A DNA stretch of 64,000 nucleotides from RYN-230 sp963834515 (GCA_963834515.1 CAWICB010000005.1:310001-374000); one strand, 5' to 3'. Shown: positions 1 through 7,908, counted from the stretch's first letter. The notes: generated by a model from the sequence alone, not told the origin. Program-made: numbers and translations.

Positions 1-819
1 CGGGAGACCGAGGTGGAGGGCAACGGGTCCGTAGTCCAGCTGCGGGCCATCCCGCTGGTGGTGAACGGGCTGCGGACCGGGGCGCTGGTCATGGTCCGCG
101 ACGTGACCGAACTGCGGCACCGCGAACGGGAGCTGATGACCAAAGATGCCACCATCCGGGAGATCCACCACCGGGTGAAGAACAACCTGCAGACCGTGGC
201 CGCGCTGCTCCGGCTGCAGGCCCGGCGGATGGACGCACCGGAGGGCCGGGCCGCGCTGGAAGAAGCGGTGCGCCGGGTCGGGTCCATCGCGACCGTGCAC
301 GAGACGCTGTCCCACGCCCCGGACGAGATCGTCGATTTCGACGACGTGGCGCACCGGGTGGCCGCCATGGCGGGCGAGGTCTCAGCGGCCGAGGCCCAGG
401 TCAGGCCGGAACTGCGCGGCCGGTTCGGGCTGCTCCCCTCGGCGGTGGCCACACCGCTCGCCCTGGTGCTGGCGGAATTGCTGCAGAACGCCCTGCAGCA
501 CGGGCTGGCTCAGGGCGCCGACGGCGGTACGGCCGGGCTGCTCGAGGTGGCGGTGGCCCGCACTGCGAAGCGGCTCACCGTCACCGTGCAGGACAACGGG
601 GTCGGGCTGCCGGAGGAGTTCGACCTCGACTCCACCACCAGCCTGGGGTTGCAGATCGTCCGGACGCTGGTGGTTTCGGAGCTGGGCGGCAGGCTGGAAC
701 TCAAGCCGAGAGCGGGTGGCGGTACCCGGGCCGAGGTGGACCTGCCCCTGGACCCGGCCACGTCGTTATCAGCTCGCGGCCCGGTGGGCCCGCCAGGCCT
801 GGGCGGGACGCCGGGCTAG
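1..819 (+). CDS. pdtaS: Two-component sensor histidine kinase, PdtaS-like (5' partial)
   Basis: The frame is open to the left window edge, so the true start lies outside. The visible part begins in the end of a PAS-like sensor fold. It continues into a HisKA_2-type dimerisation segment whose phospho-acceptor His is in REIHHRVKNNLQ (about bases 160-195). The HATPase domain follows, with an N box (ELLQNALQHG), G1 (DNGVGLPEEF) and G2 (SLGLQIVRTL). The C-terminal tail after the ATPase is Gly/Pro rich. In mycobacteria PdtaS is a cytosolic kinase that phosphorylates the RNA-binding antiterminator PdtaR. The next genes here (whiB1, then a DAG-kinase homologue) match mycobacterial gene order, which supports the assignment. 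The pdtaR partner is not in the window. Confidence 0.85.
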   Translation, partial: RETEVEGNGSVVQLRAIPLVVNGLRTGALVMVRDVTELRHRERELMTKDATIREIHHRVKNNLQTVAALLRLQARRMDAPEGRAALEEAVRRVGSIATVHETLSHAPDEIVDFDDVAHRVAAMAGEVSAAEAQVRPELRGRFGLLPSAVATPLALVLAELLQNALQHGLAQGADGGTAGLLEVAVARTAKRLTVTVQDNGVGLPEEFDLDSTTSLGLQIVRTLVVSELGGRLELKPRAGGGTRAEVDLPLDPATSLSARGPVGPPGLGGTPG

Positions 820-834
820 TGGCGACACCGGGGG

Positions 835-1089
835 CTAGGCGTGCGCCCGGGCCCGGATCCGGGTGGAACGCCGCTTGAGCGCGCGCCGTTCGTCCTCGCT
901 CATGCCGCCCCACACGCCCGCGTCCTGGCCGCTGTCCAGCGCCCATTGCAGGCAGCCCTCGATGGCCGGGCACCGGCGGCAGACCTGCTTGGCTTCGTCG
1001 ATCTGGAGTAGCGCAGGCCCAGTGTTCCCGATGGGGAAGAACAGTTCCGGGTCCACGTCACGGCAGGCGGCGTCGTGGCGCCAGTCCAT
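835..1089 (-). CDS. whiB1: WhiB-family [4Fe-4S] transcriptional regulator, WhiB1
   Basis: This 84-residue protein has exactly the length of mycobacterial WhiB1. It has the four iron-sulfur cysteines at 9, 37, 40 and 46, the WhiB turn GVWGG at 58-62, and a basic C-terminal DNA-binding tail. WhiB1 proteins are nitric-oxide-sensitive cluster proteins that bind region 4 of the primary sigma factor. The ATG at 1089 is chosen over an upstream in-frame ATG at 1134 because AGGAG sits 7 nt before it and the product then starts at the conserved MDWR. It is convergent with pdtaS, leaving only 15 nt between stops. A CRP-like palindrome lies about 31 bp upstream (1120-1135). Confidence 0.95.
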   Translation of the reverse strand: MDWRHDAACRDVDPELFFPIGNTGPALLQIDEAKQVCRRCPAIEGCLQWALDSGQDAGVWGGMSEDERRALKRRSTRIRARAHA

Positions 1090-1395
1090 GCGACCACTCC
1101 TCATTAGCGGAGTCAAGCTTGTGAATGGTTTCACGAGCCGGACCGTATGTCGGAAGCTGTACCAGCTCCCGGGGTTGTATAGCTACGCACAGTTGAGTCA
1201 GCGCCCCCGCAGACTCTAGGTTCGCGGTCCCGTGCCGCCAGAACGCCAGGACGTACCAGTTGACGGCGCAGAGCACCGCTCACCCGAACCGGGTTCTAGC
1301 CTGTCAAGCCGAGCAATCAAACGCAAGACTATTTGGCAAAGGTTCAGGCGGATTTCCGTGTCAGATCCCTCACATCAGGTGCCGTTCCGGGTGGG
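1090..1395. other. Intergenic region upstream of whiB1 (about 306 bp, no gene)
   Basis: This spacer separates the start of whiB1 from the end of the lipid kinase gene; both are read leftwards. It contains the whiB1 ribosome-binding site and the CRP-like palindrome near its left end. It is less GC-rich than its neighbours around 1300-1440. I find no convincing coding frame in it. Confidence 0.6.
1120..1135 (-). promoter_or_regulatory. CRP/Rv3676-like binding site before whiB1
   Basis: The sequence TGTGAATGGTTTCACG matches the CRP consensus TGTGA-N6-TCACA at nine of ten defined positions. It lies about 31 bp upstream of the whiB1 start codon. In Mycobacterium tuberculosis whiB1 is known to be controlled by the CRP homologue Rv3676, so the location fits. 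The position close to the start could mean repression or a short leader; this is inference. Confidence 0.6.
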
Positions 1396-2346
1396 TCAGG
1401 CAATTACCCGCAGAACGTCGGGAACAGAACTAAATCTGACCCGCTCGTACTCACCCACATACTCCCCATCTACCTGCAGTGCGACCGGCCTGCTGGCCGA
1501 GATCACGAACTCCGGCTGGTCGTGCAGGCTGAGCACGTCCCGCCCGCTGGGCGGCCCGGTCCGGCGGGCGAACATCTGGCGCAGCGCGTTCAGCGTGCTG
1601 GCCGTGTGCAGCTGGCGCAGCGCGAACAGGTCGAGGCCAGTGTCGAAATCCGCCGCCGGGCTCGGGTTGACCGGGCGGCGGCCGAGGTAGGTCCACGGCG
1701 CGGTATTGGACACGATGCCGAAGAACAGGTGCCCGACCGGGGGATGGCCGCCGCGTTCCAGGGTCAGCGCCGGGTGCCGCCGGTCGGTTACGGTGTAGAA
1801 CTGGCGCAGCGCGGTCCACAGGTAGAGCCGGGGGGTGACCGCTCGCCCGCGGGCCCGCAAGCCCTCGATGACCCGGACCACCTCGGCGTCCAGGCCCAGG
1901 CCGGCGTTGAACGTGAAGTACCGGTGCTGGCCGGGCCCGCCGCCGGGGTCGATGCGGCCGAGCCCCAGGCTGCGTGACCGGCCCGCTTCCAGTGCCTCGA
2001 TGACCTGCCCGGTCGCGTCCACCGGGTCGATGGGCAGGCCGAGCGACCGGGTGAACACGTTGGCGTTGCCGCCCGGCAGGGCGGCCAGCACAGGGGCCAG
2101 GCCGTTCCCGCTGGACCCGCGGAGCAGCCCGTTGACCGCCTCGTTGACCGTGCCGTCGCCGCCCAGCGTGAGGACCAGGTCCAGGCCGCCCGCGACGGCG
2201 GTCGCGGCCAGGCTGGCCGCGTGACCCCGGTAGCGTGTCTGCACAACCTCCAGATCCAGCTGGGAGGCCAGGGCGTGCGTGATGACCTCCCGGCTCAGCT
2301 GGGTTGTGGTGGTAGCCCGTGGGTTGACAATGAGAAGCGCACGCAC
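1396..2346 (-). CDS. Diacylglycerol-kinase family lipid kinase (DAGK catalytic domain)
   Basis: About 316 residues, starting MRALLIVNPRATTTT, a typical DAGK_cat opening. The nucleotide-binding motif TLGGDGTVNEAVNGLL lies near residues 60-75, followed by LPGGNANVFTRSLG. These are hallmarks of the YegS/DgkB/sphingosine-kinase superfamily, which phosphorylates membrane lipids such as diacylglycerol. The family's C-terminal beta-sandwich half is present (GLGLDAEVVRVIE, FFGIVSNTAPWTYLG). I chose GTG 2346; an in-frame GTG at 2367 would add seven residues, and neither has a clear Shine-Dalgarno, so it may be leaderless. It is divergent from the small membrane protein gene, and the order matches Rv3220c-Rv3217c of mycobacteria. 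Confidence 0.8.
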   Translation of the reverse strand: MRALLIVNPRATTTTQLSREVITHALASQLDLEVVQTRYRGHAASLAATAVAGGLDLVLTLGGDGTVNEAVNGLLRGSSGNGLAPVLAALPGGNANVFTRSLGLPIDPVDATGQVIEALEAGRSRSLGLGRIDPGGGPGQHRYFTFNAGLGLDAEVVRVIEGLRARGRAVTPRLYLWTALRQFYTVTDRRHPALTLERGGHPPVGHLFFGIVSNTAPWTYLGRRPVNPSPAADFDTGLDLFALRQLHTASTLNALRQMFARRTGPPSGRDVLSLHDQPEFVISASRPVALQVDGEYVGEYERVRFSSVPDVLRVIA

Positions 2347-2381
2347 GCGCTCAGGGTAACTAGGCACGGAGGATGCTGGAG

Positions 2382-2786
2382 ATGCGGGAGAGGCCGTCGA
2401 GCCTGCTTGGTGCGGCGGGTATACAGGCCGCCGAGGCTGTCATCGTGCTGGTGGCCAGCGTGCTGTCGGGTGTGGACACGGCGGCGGGCAAGTCCTACCA
2501 GACCGGCAGCGGAGTCGCCCTGACCATCATCGGCGTGGCCACCGCGGTCGTGCTGGCCTGGATAGCGGTGGCGCTGGCCCGGGCCCGGCGGTGGACCCGC
2601 ACACCCGCGCTGCTGACTCAGCTATTCGTCGGGATCGTGGCCATCTACCTGCTGCAGTCGCACCGGTACTCGTGGGGCGTGCCATGCCTGGTGCTGGCGG
2701 TCGGCGGGTTCGCAACGCTGCTCGTCCCGCCCAGCCTGCGTGCCCTCGGTGGCCGGGAACCGTCGCCTGGGCCGTCGCGCCGCTAA
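2382..2786 (+). CDS. Small four-helix integral membrane protein
   Basis: About 134 residues with four predicted membrane helices (AVIVLVASVLSG, ALTIIGVATAVVLAWIAVA, LLTQLFVGIVAIYLL, VPCLVLAVGGFATLLV) and a short polar tail. No catalytic motif is visible. ATG 2382 is preferred because GGAGG ends 9 nt before it; the ATG at 2373 abuts that GGAGG. It is divergent from the lipid kinase gene, with which it shares a very short promoter region. A membrane protein occupies the same place in mycobacteria (Rv3217c region), so it is probably a conserved actinobacterial gene of unknown function. Confidence 0.7.
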   Translation: MRERPSSLLGAAGIQAAEAVIVLVASVLSGVDTAAGKSYQTGSGVALTIIGVATAVVLAWIAVALARARRWTRTPALLTQLFVGIVAIYLLQSHRYSWGVPCLVLAVGGFATLLVPPSLRALGGREPSPGPSRR

Positions 2787-2810
2787 CCGCGGCGGGTCGC
2801 TTCTCAGCCG

Positions 2811-3752
2811 TCAGTCGTCTGCCGTCAGGCCGTCCCGGAGCTGGGCCAGCGTCCGGGCCAGCAGCCGTGACACGTGCATCTGGGAGATGCCGAGCTCGCT
2901 GGCGATCTGCGACTGGGTCATGTTGCCGAAGAAGCGCAGCAGCAGGATGCGCTTTTCCCGGCTCGGCAGCTGCTCCAGCAGCGGCTTCAGCGACTCCCGG
3001 TACTCCACACCCTCCAGCGCGTCATCGAGCATGCCCAGGGATTCGGCTACTGCGGGCGCGTCGTCGTCCCCAGAGTCGGGGGCATCCAGCGACACCGTGG
3101 AGTAGGCGTTGGCGGACTCCAGGCCCTCCAGCACCTCTTCCTCGGTCATCTGCAAGTGGGCGGCGATCTCCGCGACGGTCGGCGCCCGGCCTTCCCGCTG
3201 GGCCAGGTCCCCGATGGCCTTGGTCAGGGCGAGCTTGAGTTCCTGGAGCCGCCGCGGCACCCGGACCGCCCAGCCCTTATCGCGGAAATGCCGCTTGATT
3301 TCCCCCACGATGGTCGGGGTGGCATAGGTGGAGAACTCCACGCCACGGGCCAGGTCGAACCGGTCAATGGACTTGATCAGGCCGATCGTGGCCACCTGGG
3401 TCAGGTCATCGAGCCATTCGCCGCGATTGCGGAACCGCCGGGCCAGGTACTCCACCAGCGGCAGGTGCAGCTCCACCAGCTCGCCCCGGATGCGCAGCCG
3501 CTCCGCGTCACCAGCGGGCAGCACGGCCAGCCGCTCGAACAGCTCCCGGGCCCGGCCCCGGTCCGGGACCGCATGCTGGATCCGCGCGGTGCTGGCCAGG
3601 CCGGGCCCGGCCACGTGCACCTCGACCTCGACCTCGACTTCTACCTCGACCTCGACTTCGACCTCGATATCGGTGGCCACCTCAGCGTCGATATCGTCGG
3701 TCAGCCGAGCCTCCATCTCCCGTGGCACCCGGACCTCGATTTCCTCGGTCAC
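2811..3752 (-). CDS. sigF: Group 3 RNA polymerase sigma factor, SigF/SigB type
   Basis: This 313-residue stress-type sigma factor has region 2 (LVEYLARRFRNRGEWLDDLTQVATIGLIKSIDRFD), region 3 (AQREGRAPTVAEIAAHL) and region 4 (PSREKRILLLRFFGNMTQSQIASELGISQMHVSRLLART). Region strings are given here only as domain landmarks. It should direct polymerase to general-stress or developmental promoters and be held inactive by the adjacent RsbW-like kinase. The start is the GTG at 3752: it overlaps the rsbW stop in a GTGA junction and has GAGG 5 nt upstream, so the two genes are translationally coupled. A longer in-frame extension to 3992 lies wholly inside rsbW and is rejected. Residues about 28-45 form an unusual (Val-Glu)n run. 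Confidence 0.9.
   Translation of the reverse strand: MTEEIEVRVPREMEARLTDDIDAEVATDIEVEVEVEVEVEVEVEVHVAGPGLASTARIQHAVPDRGRARELFERLAVLPAGDAERLRIRGELVELHLPLVEYLARRFRNRGEWLDDLTQVATIGLIKSIDRFDLARGVEFSTYATPTIVGEIKRHFRDKGWAVRVPRRLQELKLALTKAIGDLAQREGRAPTVAEIAAHLQMTEEEVLEGLESANAYSTVSLDAPDSGDDDAPAVAESLGMLDDALEGVEYRESLKPLLEQLPSREKRILLLRFFGNMTQSQIASELGISQMHVSRLLARTLAQLRDGLTADD
3619..3669 (-). repeat. Hexanucleotide tandem repeat encoding (Val-Glu)n in sigF
   Basis: The DNA repeats the hexamer GAGGTC (CTCGAC/GACCTC on the plus strand) about eight times with few changes. It gives alternating Val and Glu before conserved region 1.2/2. Such a strand-like acidic run is not part of the sigma fold and looks like a slippage expansion. 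Confidence 0.8.
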
Positions 3753-4207
3753 CCGGACCTCGACAGCTCGCGGGTCTTGCGCAGCATGACCGTAAGCCGG
3801 TCGCCGGGCCCGGCCCACGCGTCCACACTGCCGGCCAGGGCGGAGAGCACCGTCCAGGCGAACGTGTCCCGGGCGGGCAGCTGGGCTCGTGGGCTGGGCA
3901 CCGACACGGCGATGGTCATGCTGTCCTCGGCCAGGGTGAAATCGCAGTCCAGGTCGGCTCCGGGCGCGGCCTGGCTGAGCAGCAGGCCGCACGCCTCGTC
4001 CACGGCGATGCGCAGGTCCTCGATCTCATCCAGGGTGAAGTCGAGGCGGGCGGCCAGGCCGGCCGTGGCCGTGCGGAGCACGGACAGGTAGGCGCCTTCG
4101 GCGGGCATCCGGATCGTAACCCGGTCTTCCGCCTCCCGGGCCGCCGGTTCGCCGCGTACCGCGGTGGGCACGGCCGCAGCTGCCGGTGCGGTCGTCTCTT
4201 CCGTCAC
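3749..4207 (-). CDS. rsbW: Anti-sigma factor, RsbW/SpoIIAB-type serine kinase
   Basis: This 152-residue protein has a GHKL ATPase fold. The N-box region reads LDEIEDLRIAVDEACGLLL (around residues 70-90), followed by the beta-rich half ending VMLRKTRELSRSG. It resembles UsfX/RsbW, which binds and inhibits SigF and phosphorylates an anti-anti-sigma factor. The start GTG 4207 is supported by GGGAGG 6 nt upstream; a longer frame to 4321 has no such site. The gene overlaps sigF by 4 nt in the classic rsbW-sigF operon order. No RsbV-type antagonist gene lies nearby. The terminal G2 motif is weak by eye, so kinase activity is uncertain. Confidence 0.85.
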   Translation of the reverse strand: MTEETTAPAAAAVPTAVRGEPAAREAEDRVTIRMPAEGAYLSVLRTATAGLAARLDFTLDEIEDLRIAVDEACGLLLSQAAPGADLDCDFTLAEDSMTIAVSVPSPRAQLPARDTFAWTVLSALAGSVDAWAGPGDRLTVMLRKTRELSRSG

Positions 4208-4423
4208 GTTCGTCCTCCCGTACCGCCGGCGTCCCGCATGGCTGGCGGCCGTCGCTGTGTTGACTTGCAACCTACCGTCCGCGGCGGCCCGCGCTGACGC
4301 GGCGCCCCGTGAAGTGATCACGCAATCTCGGCTGACCAGGGCATCAGCGCCACTGGCCGGGCCCGCGATCGCTGCCTGGCCGGCCTGCCACGGCCGCTGG
4401 CCGGCTTACCAGCCAGCATGCCA

Positions 4424-4455
4424 GAGGCCGCGCGGGCACGGGCCCGCGCGGCCTC
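4424..4455 (-). terminator. Hairpin downstream of sodN
   Basis: A perfect 14-bp inverted repeat (GAGGCCGCGCGGGC, 4-nt loop, exact complement) lies about 50 bp beyond the sodN stop codon. There is no clear U-tract, as is common in GC-rich actinomycetes. It probably ends sodN transcription before the rsbW promoter region. Confidence 0.6.
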
Positions 4456-4505
4456 GGCAAGGCGGCCATGGCCGGTTTTCCAGGCTGTCCAGCCAGCCGG
4501 CCGGC

Positions 4506-4919
4506 TCAGCCCTGCTTGGTCTCCCAGAAGATCTTGCTGATCTCCTCGATCTTGGCCAGCAGCGCGTCCGCGGTGGCCACGTCGGTGCTGCTCTTGGTCC
4601 CGCCCGGGCCGCCGCCGGCCAGCTTGGTGGCCTCGTTGAACAGCTGGTTCAGCTGCGGGTACTTCTCGAAGTGCGGCGGCTTGAAGTAGTCGGTCCAGAG
4701 CACCCAGAGGTGGTGCTTGACCAGATCCGAACGCTGCTCCTTGATGAGCAGCGCGCGGGTCTGGAACGCTGGGTCCTGGCTGTCGTTGTACTTCTGGATG
4801 ATGGCCTTGACGGACTCCGCCTCGATCCGGGCCTGGGCCGGATCGTAGACGCCGCACGGGAGGTCGCAGTGTGCGTGCGCGGTGGCCCGCGGCTCAAGGA
4901 GACGTGCCAGCAGTCTCAT
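4506..4919 (-). CDS. sodN: Nickel-containing superoxide dismutase precursor
   Basis: 137 residues. A 16-residue leader (MRLLARLLEPRATAHA) precedes the mature N-terminus HCDLPCGVYDP, the nickel hook that defines NiSOD (His1, Cys2, Cys6, Tyr9 of the mature chain). The rest, including FEKYPQLNQLFNEATK and the C-terminal helix DALLAKIEEISKIFWETK, fits the four-helix hexameric enzyme of the cytoplasm. It dismutates superoxide to oxygen and peroxide. The start ATG 4919 has AAGGGG upstream. The gene is divergent from sodX, the maturation peptidase, with an 83-bp shared promoter region that contains the palindrome GGGTACCC. Confidence 0.97.
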   Translation of the reverse strand: MRLLARLLEPRATAHAHCDLPCGVYDPAQARIEAESVKAIIQKYNDSQDPAFQTRALLIKEQRSDLVKHHLWVLWTDYFKPPHFEKYPQLNQLFNEATKLAGGGPGGTKSSTDVATADALLAKIEEISKIFWETKQG

Positions 4920-5002
4920 TGATCCCCTTCTCTCATATCGGATCTTGGGTACCCGGGAACCGACACTACCCCGTTAGCCTTCGCTGGAACGTGGGAGGGC
5001 AG

Positions 5003-5329
5003 ATGCGCTGGCCGCTGTGGCGGATCGCGGTCGCGGAGCGGTCCATGGAGCCGGCCCTGCGGCCCGGTGACTGGCTGCTGGTCTGGCGCGGCCTGCGCCG
5101 GGCCCGGCCGCCGCGGGTCCGGCCGGGCCAGATCGTGGTCGCCCGGCAGCCCGGGCGAGCGGACTTCCTGCTCGTCAAGCGGGCGGTCCGGCAGACGGCG
5201 GGCGGCTGGTGGCTGGAGTCGGACAACCAGGGCGTCCGGGCCGTGGACAGCCGCTCGTTCGGGGCCGTGCCCGGTGACCTGATCAGCGGCCGGGTGCTGC
5301 TGCGCTACCGGCGCGGCGCGGCCGGGTAA
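5003..5329 (+). CDS. sodX: NiSOD-maturation signal-peptidase-like protease SodX
   Basis: 108 residues with an S24/S26 signal-peptidase-like fold. The Ser motif is AERSMEPALRPGDWLLV (Ser near residue 14) and the Lys motif is ADFLLVKRAV, giving a Ser/Lys dyad. There is no membrane anchor. SodX-type peptidases remove the NiSOD leader to expose the nickel-binding His1; the divergent pairing with sodN strongly supports this. The start ATG 5003 follows GGGAGGG by 3-4 nt and is preferred to an upstream frame start at 4871, which would run through the sodN promoter. Confidence 0.9.
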   Translation: MRWPLWRIAVAERSMEPALRPGDWLLVWRGLRRARPPRVRPGQIVVARQPGRADFLLVKRAVRQTAGGWWLESDNQGVRAVDSRSFGAVPGDLISGRVLLRYRRGAAG

Positions 5330-5367
5330 GCACCGGCCGGCCCAGGCCAGCCCGCGCCGCAAAACGA

Positions 5368-5396
5368 GGAACCCCCGCCCACCGGGCGGGGGTTCC
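5368..5396. terminator. Bidirectional intrinsic terminator between sodX and the permease
   Basis: A 13-bp perfect stem (GGAACCCCCGCCC, 3-nt loop, GGGCGGGGGTTCC) lies between two convergent genes. On the minus strand it is followed by CTCGTTTT, a short U-run, so it should work best for the permease transcript. Confidence 0.85.
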
Positions 5397-5420
5397 AGCA
5401 ACGACCTTGCGGTCAGCTGA

Positions 5421-7085
5421 TCAGTGCCGGATCCGCTCGCTCGGCTCTTCGCCAGCCTGCCGCTGGATCAGGTTGAGCATCTCTCCCCTGGGCAGCCGGA
5501 CGGCCTGCGCCCAGAAGTAGATGACCAGGCTGAACGCGGCGACCACCACCATGTCCCACCAGAACGGGATGTTGAAGGTGTTCGTCGGCGGCAGCGGGTG
5601 CTTTTGCGAGTTGCCGCTGAACTGGCCCTGCCAGGAGATGATGCCCATGCCGATCAGGTAGACCGGCAGCCACTGGGCCGACTTCCAGTCCAGCGGCGGC
5701 CGGTTCTGGTCGAACATCATCGCCACGCCGATGATCACGTAGCCGATCACGATGCACAGGCCCAGCTTCCAGATCACCTCGAAACCCGACCAGTAGATGA
5801 TCAGGTTGGCGGCGACGAACGCGACCGGGCCGAGCACCGAGGCGGCGGGCATCCGGTAGGGCCGGTCAGCATCGGGGACCGTCCTGCGGAACGCACCCAT
5901 GGACAGCGGCGCGCCCGCGTACATCAGCACGCTTGCCCCAGTGACCAGGCCAACCAGTGAGTGCCAGCTCGGGAACGGCAGCAGGAACACCAGGCCGAAC
6001 AGGAACGCGAAGATCAGGCTGACCCAGGGCACACCGTTCTTGTCCGTCTTGCTGAAGATCTGCGGGTAGTAGCGGTTGCGGGCCAGGCCGTAGCCGATGC
6101 GTGAGGTCGAGGTCTGGTAGATCAGGCCGGTGCCGAACGGCGAGATGAACGCGTCGATACGCAGGATGACCGCGAGCCAGCCGAGCCCGATCAGCCCGGC
6201 CAGCCCGGCGAACGGGCCGGAGAGGACGTTCGTGTTGGTGATCCCGGCAAAGCCACCATGGGTGAGCTGGGCCGGGTCCATCGCGCCGATGAAGACCACC
6301 TGCAGCATGACGTAGATCACGGTCCCGAGCAGGATCGCGTAGATAATCGCCCGGGGCAGGTTGCGTCCCGGGTTCTTGACCTCACCGGCGAGCTGGTCAG
6401 CCTGCTCGAAGCCGAGGTAGGAGAACACGATGCCGGACAGGGCGATCTGGCCGAACACGGCCTTGATGCCCAGGTGCAGGAAGCCGCCGCCAGCGCTGAA
6501 GTTGCTGGCGTGCATGTGGAACAGCAAGATGATGATGGTCAGTACCGGGATGGCGACCTTCCACCAGGTGATGCCGGCGTTGACCCGGGAGAACAGCCGG
6601 ATGGCCAGGAAGTTGATCGCGGTGAAGACCGCCATCAGGACGATCGTCATCAGGAAGCCGGTCGTGGTGACGTTACTCGTGCTCGTGTTGAACAGGCCGT
6701 GCCAGTAGTACGAGCCGTACTGCATCACGGCGAAGCACTCGATCGGCGCCACCGTGACCGCCTGCAGCCAGGAGAAGAAGCCGAACGAGATCCCGGCCAC
6801 GCTGCCGAACGCGAAGTGCGGGAATCTCGCGGTGCCGCCGGAAACGGGGTACATCCCGCCGAGCTCGGCGTGGACCAGGGCCAGGATGATGACGATGACC
6901 CCGGCGATCAGCCAGCCCAGAATCGCGGCGCCCCCCGCCCCCTGAGCGGCGAACAACGCGGTGAACAGCCAGCCCGAGCCGATGATCGACGTCTCGGATG
7001 CCCAGGTGGCCCCGATCAGCCCCATCTCCCGTTTGAGGCCGACGTCTGCCGGTTTGGTAGTGGTGGCTACCGCCTCGTTTGCCAT
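5421..7085 (-). CDS. APC-superfamily amino acid permease
   Basis: 554 residues with about 12-14 hydrophobic helices. The N-terminus is LKREMGLIGATWASETSIIGSGWLF, with the unwound glycine-rich first helix typical of amino acid-polyamine-organocation transporters. Mid-protein sequence includes LSGIVFSYLGFEQADQLAGEVKNPGRNLPRAI, an APC signature. The protein ends in a short polar cytoplasmic tail. It probably imports an amino acid or related amine by proton symport; the substrate cannot be read from sequence. ATG 7085 has AAGAAGG 7 nt upstream. It is a single-gene unit closed by the terminator at 5368-5396; an inverted repeat about 110 bp upstream may be its operator. Confidence 0.85.
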   Translation of the reverse strand: MANEAVATTTKPADVGLKREMGLIGATWASETSIIGSGWLFTALFAAQGAGGAAILGWLIAGVIVIILALVHAELGGMYPVSGGTARFPHFAFGSVAGISFGFFSWLQAVTVAPIECFAVMQYGSYYWHGLFNTSTSNVTTTGFLMTIVLMAVFTAINFLAIRLFSRVNAGITWWKVAIPVLTIIILLFHMHASNFSAGGGFLHLGIKAVFGQIALSGIVFSYLGFEQADQLAGEVKNPGRNLPRAIIYAILLGTVIYVMLQVVFIGAMDPAQLTHGGFAGITNTNVLSGPFAGLAGLIGLGWLAVILRIDAFISPFGTGLIYQTSTSRIGYGLARNRYYPQIFSKTDKNGVPWVSLIFAFLFGLVFLLPFPSWHSLVGLVTGASVLMYAGAPLSMGAFRRTVPDADRPYRMPAASVLGPVAFVAANLIIYWSGFEVIWKLGLCIVIGYVIIGVAMMFDQNRPPLDWKSAQWLPVYLIGMGIISWQGQFSGNSQKHPLPPTNTFNIPFWWDMVVVAAFSLVIYFWAQAVRLPRGEMLNLIQRQAGEEPSERIRH

Positions 7086-7191
7086 GCTCGAACCTTCTTT
7101 CCGGTCCGCATACGTGCGCCATACGCCTGTGAGTAGGGCTCATGGTAATGATCGTCAAACGGCCTGAGAAGGAGTCGGCGGCTTCATTTCG

Positions 7192-7205
7192 GTAACGCGA
7201 GTTAC
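7192..7205. promoter_or_regulatory. Candidate operator palindrome upstream of the permease
   Basis: GTAAC-GCGA-GTTAC is a perfect inverted repeat in a relatively AT-rich patch about 107 bp before the permease start. The size suits a dimeric repressor such as a TetR or GntR protein, but no regulator gene is adjacent. Confidence 0.3.
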
Positions 7206-7335
7206 GATCCGTTCGTGTGGTGATACGCAGTGCCGTCCCCCGCGGCGTTGCCGGCGGACAGCGACTAACCGCAGGTGGGGGCAGGTAGGGAGGAAAGAGC
7301 AGAAAACTCCAGACGAGTGCCCGGGAGCGCCGGAT

Positions 7336-7908
7336 TCAGATCGCGGCGTGCGACGCCTGGCTGGACTCCTGGCCGCGCCGCCGGTCCCGGAGCGCGGTCA
7401 CGTTGGCCGTGCCCGCGCAGCGGTCCCCGCAGTAACTCTGCGAGCGGTCCGGGCTCAGGTCCACGAAGACGTTGCCGCAGGACGCGGTCTCGCAGCGGCG
7501 GAGCCGGTCGGTGCCCAGCTCGGTGACCACCCGGGTCAGCCCGAGCACCGCTCCCGCCGCGTACTGGTCGGCCGCCGAGCCGCTCTCAGCATGGTGCAGG
7601 TGCCATGGCTCGCCGTCATGCCGGGCGATTTCCGGGTGAATAGGGTGCCGGGCGAGCAGCGCGTTCAGCCGGGCCGCCGCGTCCTCGTCGTTCCCGGCGA
7701 TGCAGGCGGCGAAGATCAGCCGGAGCTCGGTGCGCAGCTGCCGGAGCGCGTCGAGGTCGCCCGCCGCGATCCGGGCCCGCAGGTACGCCCGGTCGGCGGT
7801 CAGGGCACAGTACGCCTCGATGGTGACGAGCTCATCGTGGCGGCCATCGCCAGCGCCGCCCGCGTTGACCAAGCGCACCGCCAGCTCGGCATAGGAGGTG
7901 AGATCCAC
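7336..7908 (-). CDS. CGNR zinc-finger (ABATE-domain) regulator-like protein
   Basis: 190 residues. The C-terminal zinc ribbon reads RRCETASCGNVFVDLSPDRSQSYCGDRCAGTANVTALRDRR, given here as landmark: Cys-x4-Cys ... Cys-x3-Cys in the CGNR arrangement. The N-terminal part (ELAVRLVNAG ... LRQLRTELRLIFAACIAG) is the helical ABATE domain that precedes it. These proteins are predicted stress-response DNA-binding regulators in actinobacteria. GTG 7908 is chosen because AAGGA lies 5 nt upstream and homologues begin near VDLTSYAELAVRLVN; the frame extends to 7974. It is divergent from the oxidoreductase gene. Confidence 0.8.
   Translation of the reverse strand: MDLTSYAELAVRLVNAGGAGDGRHDELVTIEAYCALTADRAYLRARIAAGDLDALRQLRTELRLIFAACIAGNDEDAAARLNALLARHPIHPEIARHDGEPWHLHHAESGSAADQYAAGAVLGLTRVVTELGTDRLRRCETASCGNVFVDLSPDRSQSYCGDRCAGTANVTALRDRRRGQESSQASHAAI

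Noticed and set aside
3753..3992. An 80-residue upstream extension of sigF
   Set aside because: It lies entirely inside rsbW and lacks a ribosome site, whereas GTG 3752 has GAGG at 5 nt and the GTGA coupling.
4940..4960. Possible SigF promoter at GGGTACCC between sodN and sodX
   Set aside because: GGGTAC resembles a SigB/SigF -10, but no matching -35 was found at the right distance on either strand, so it is not listed as a promoter.
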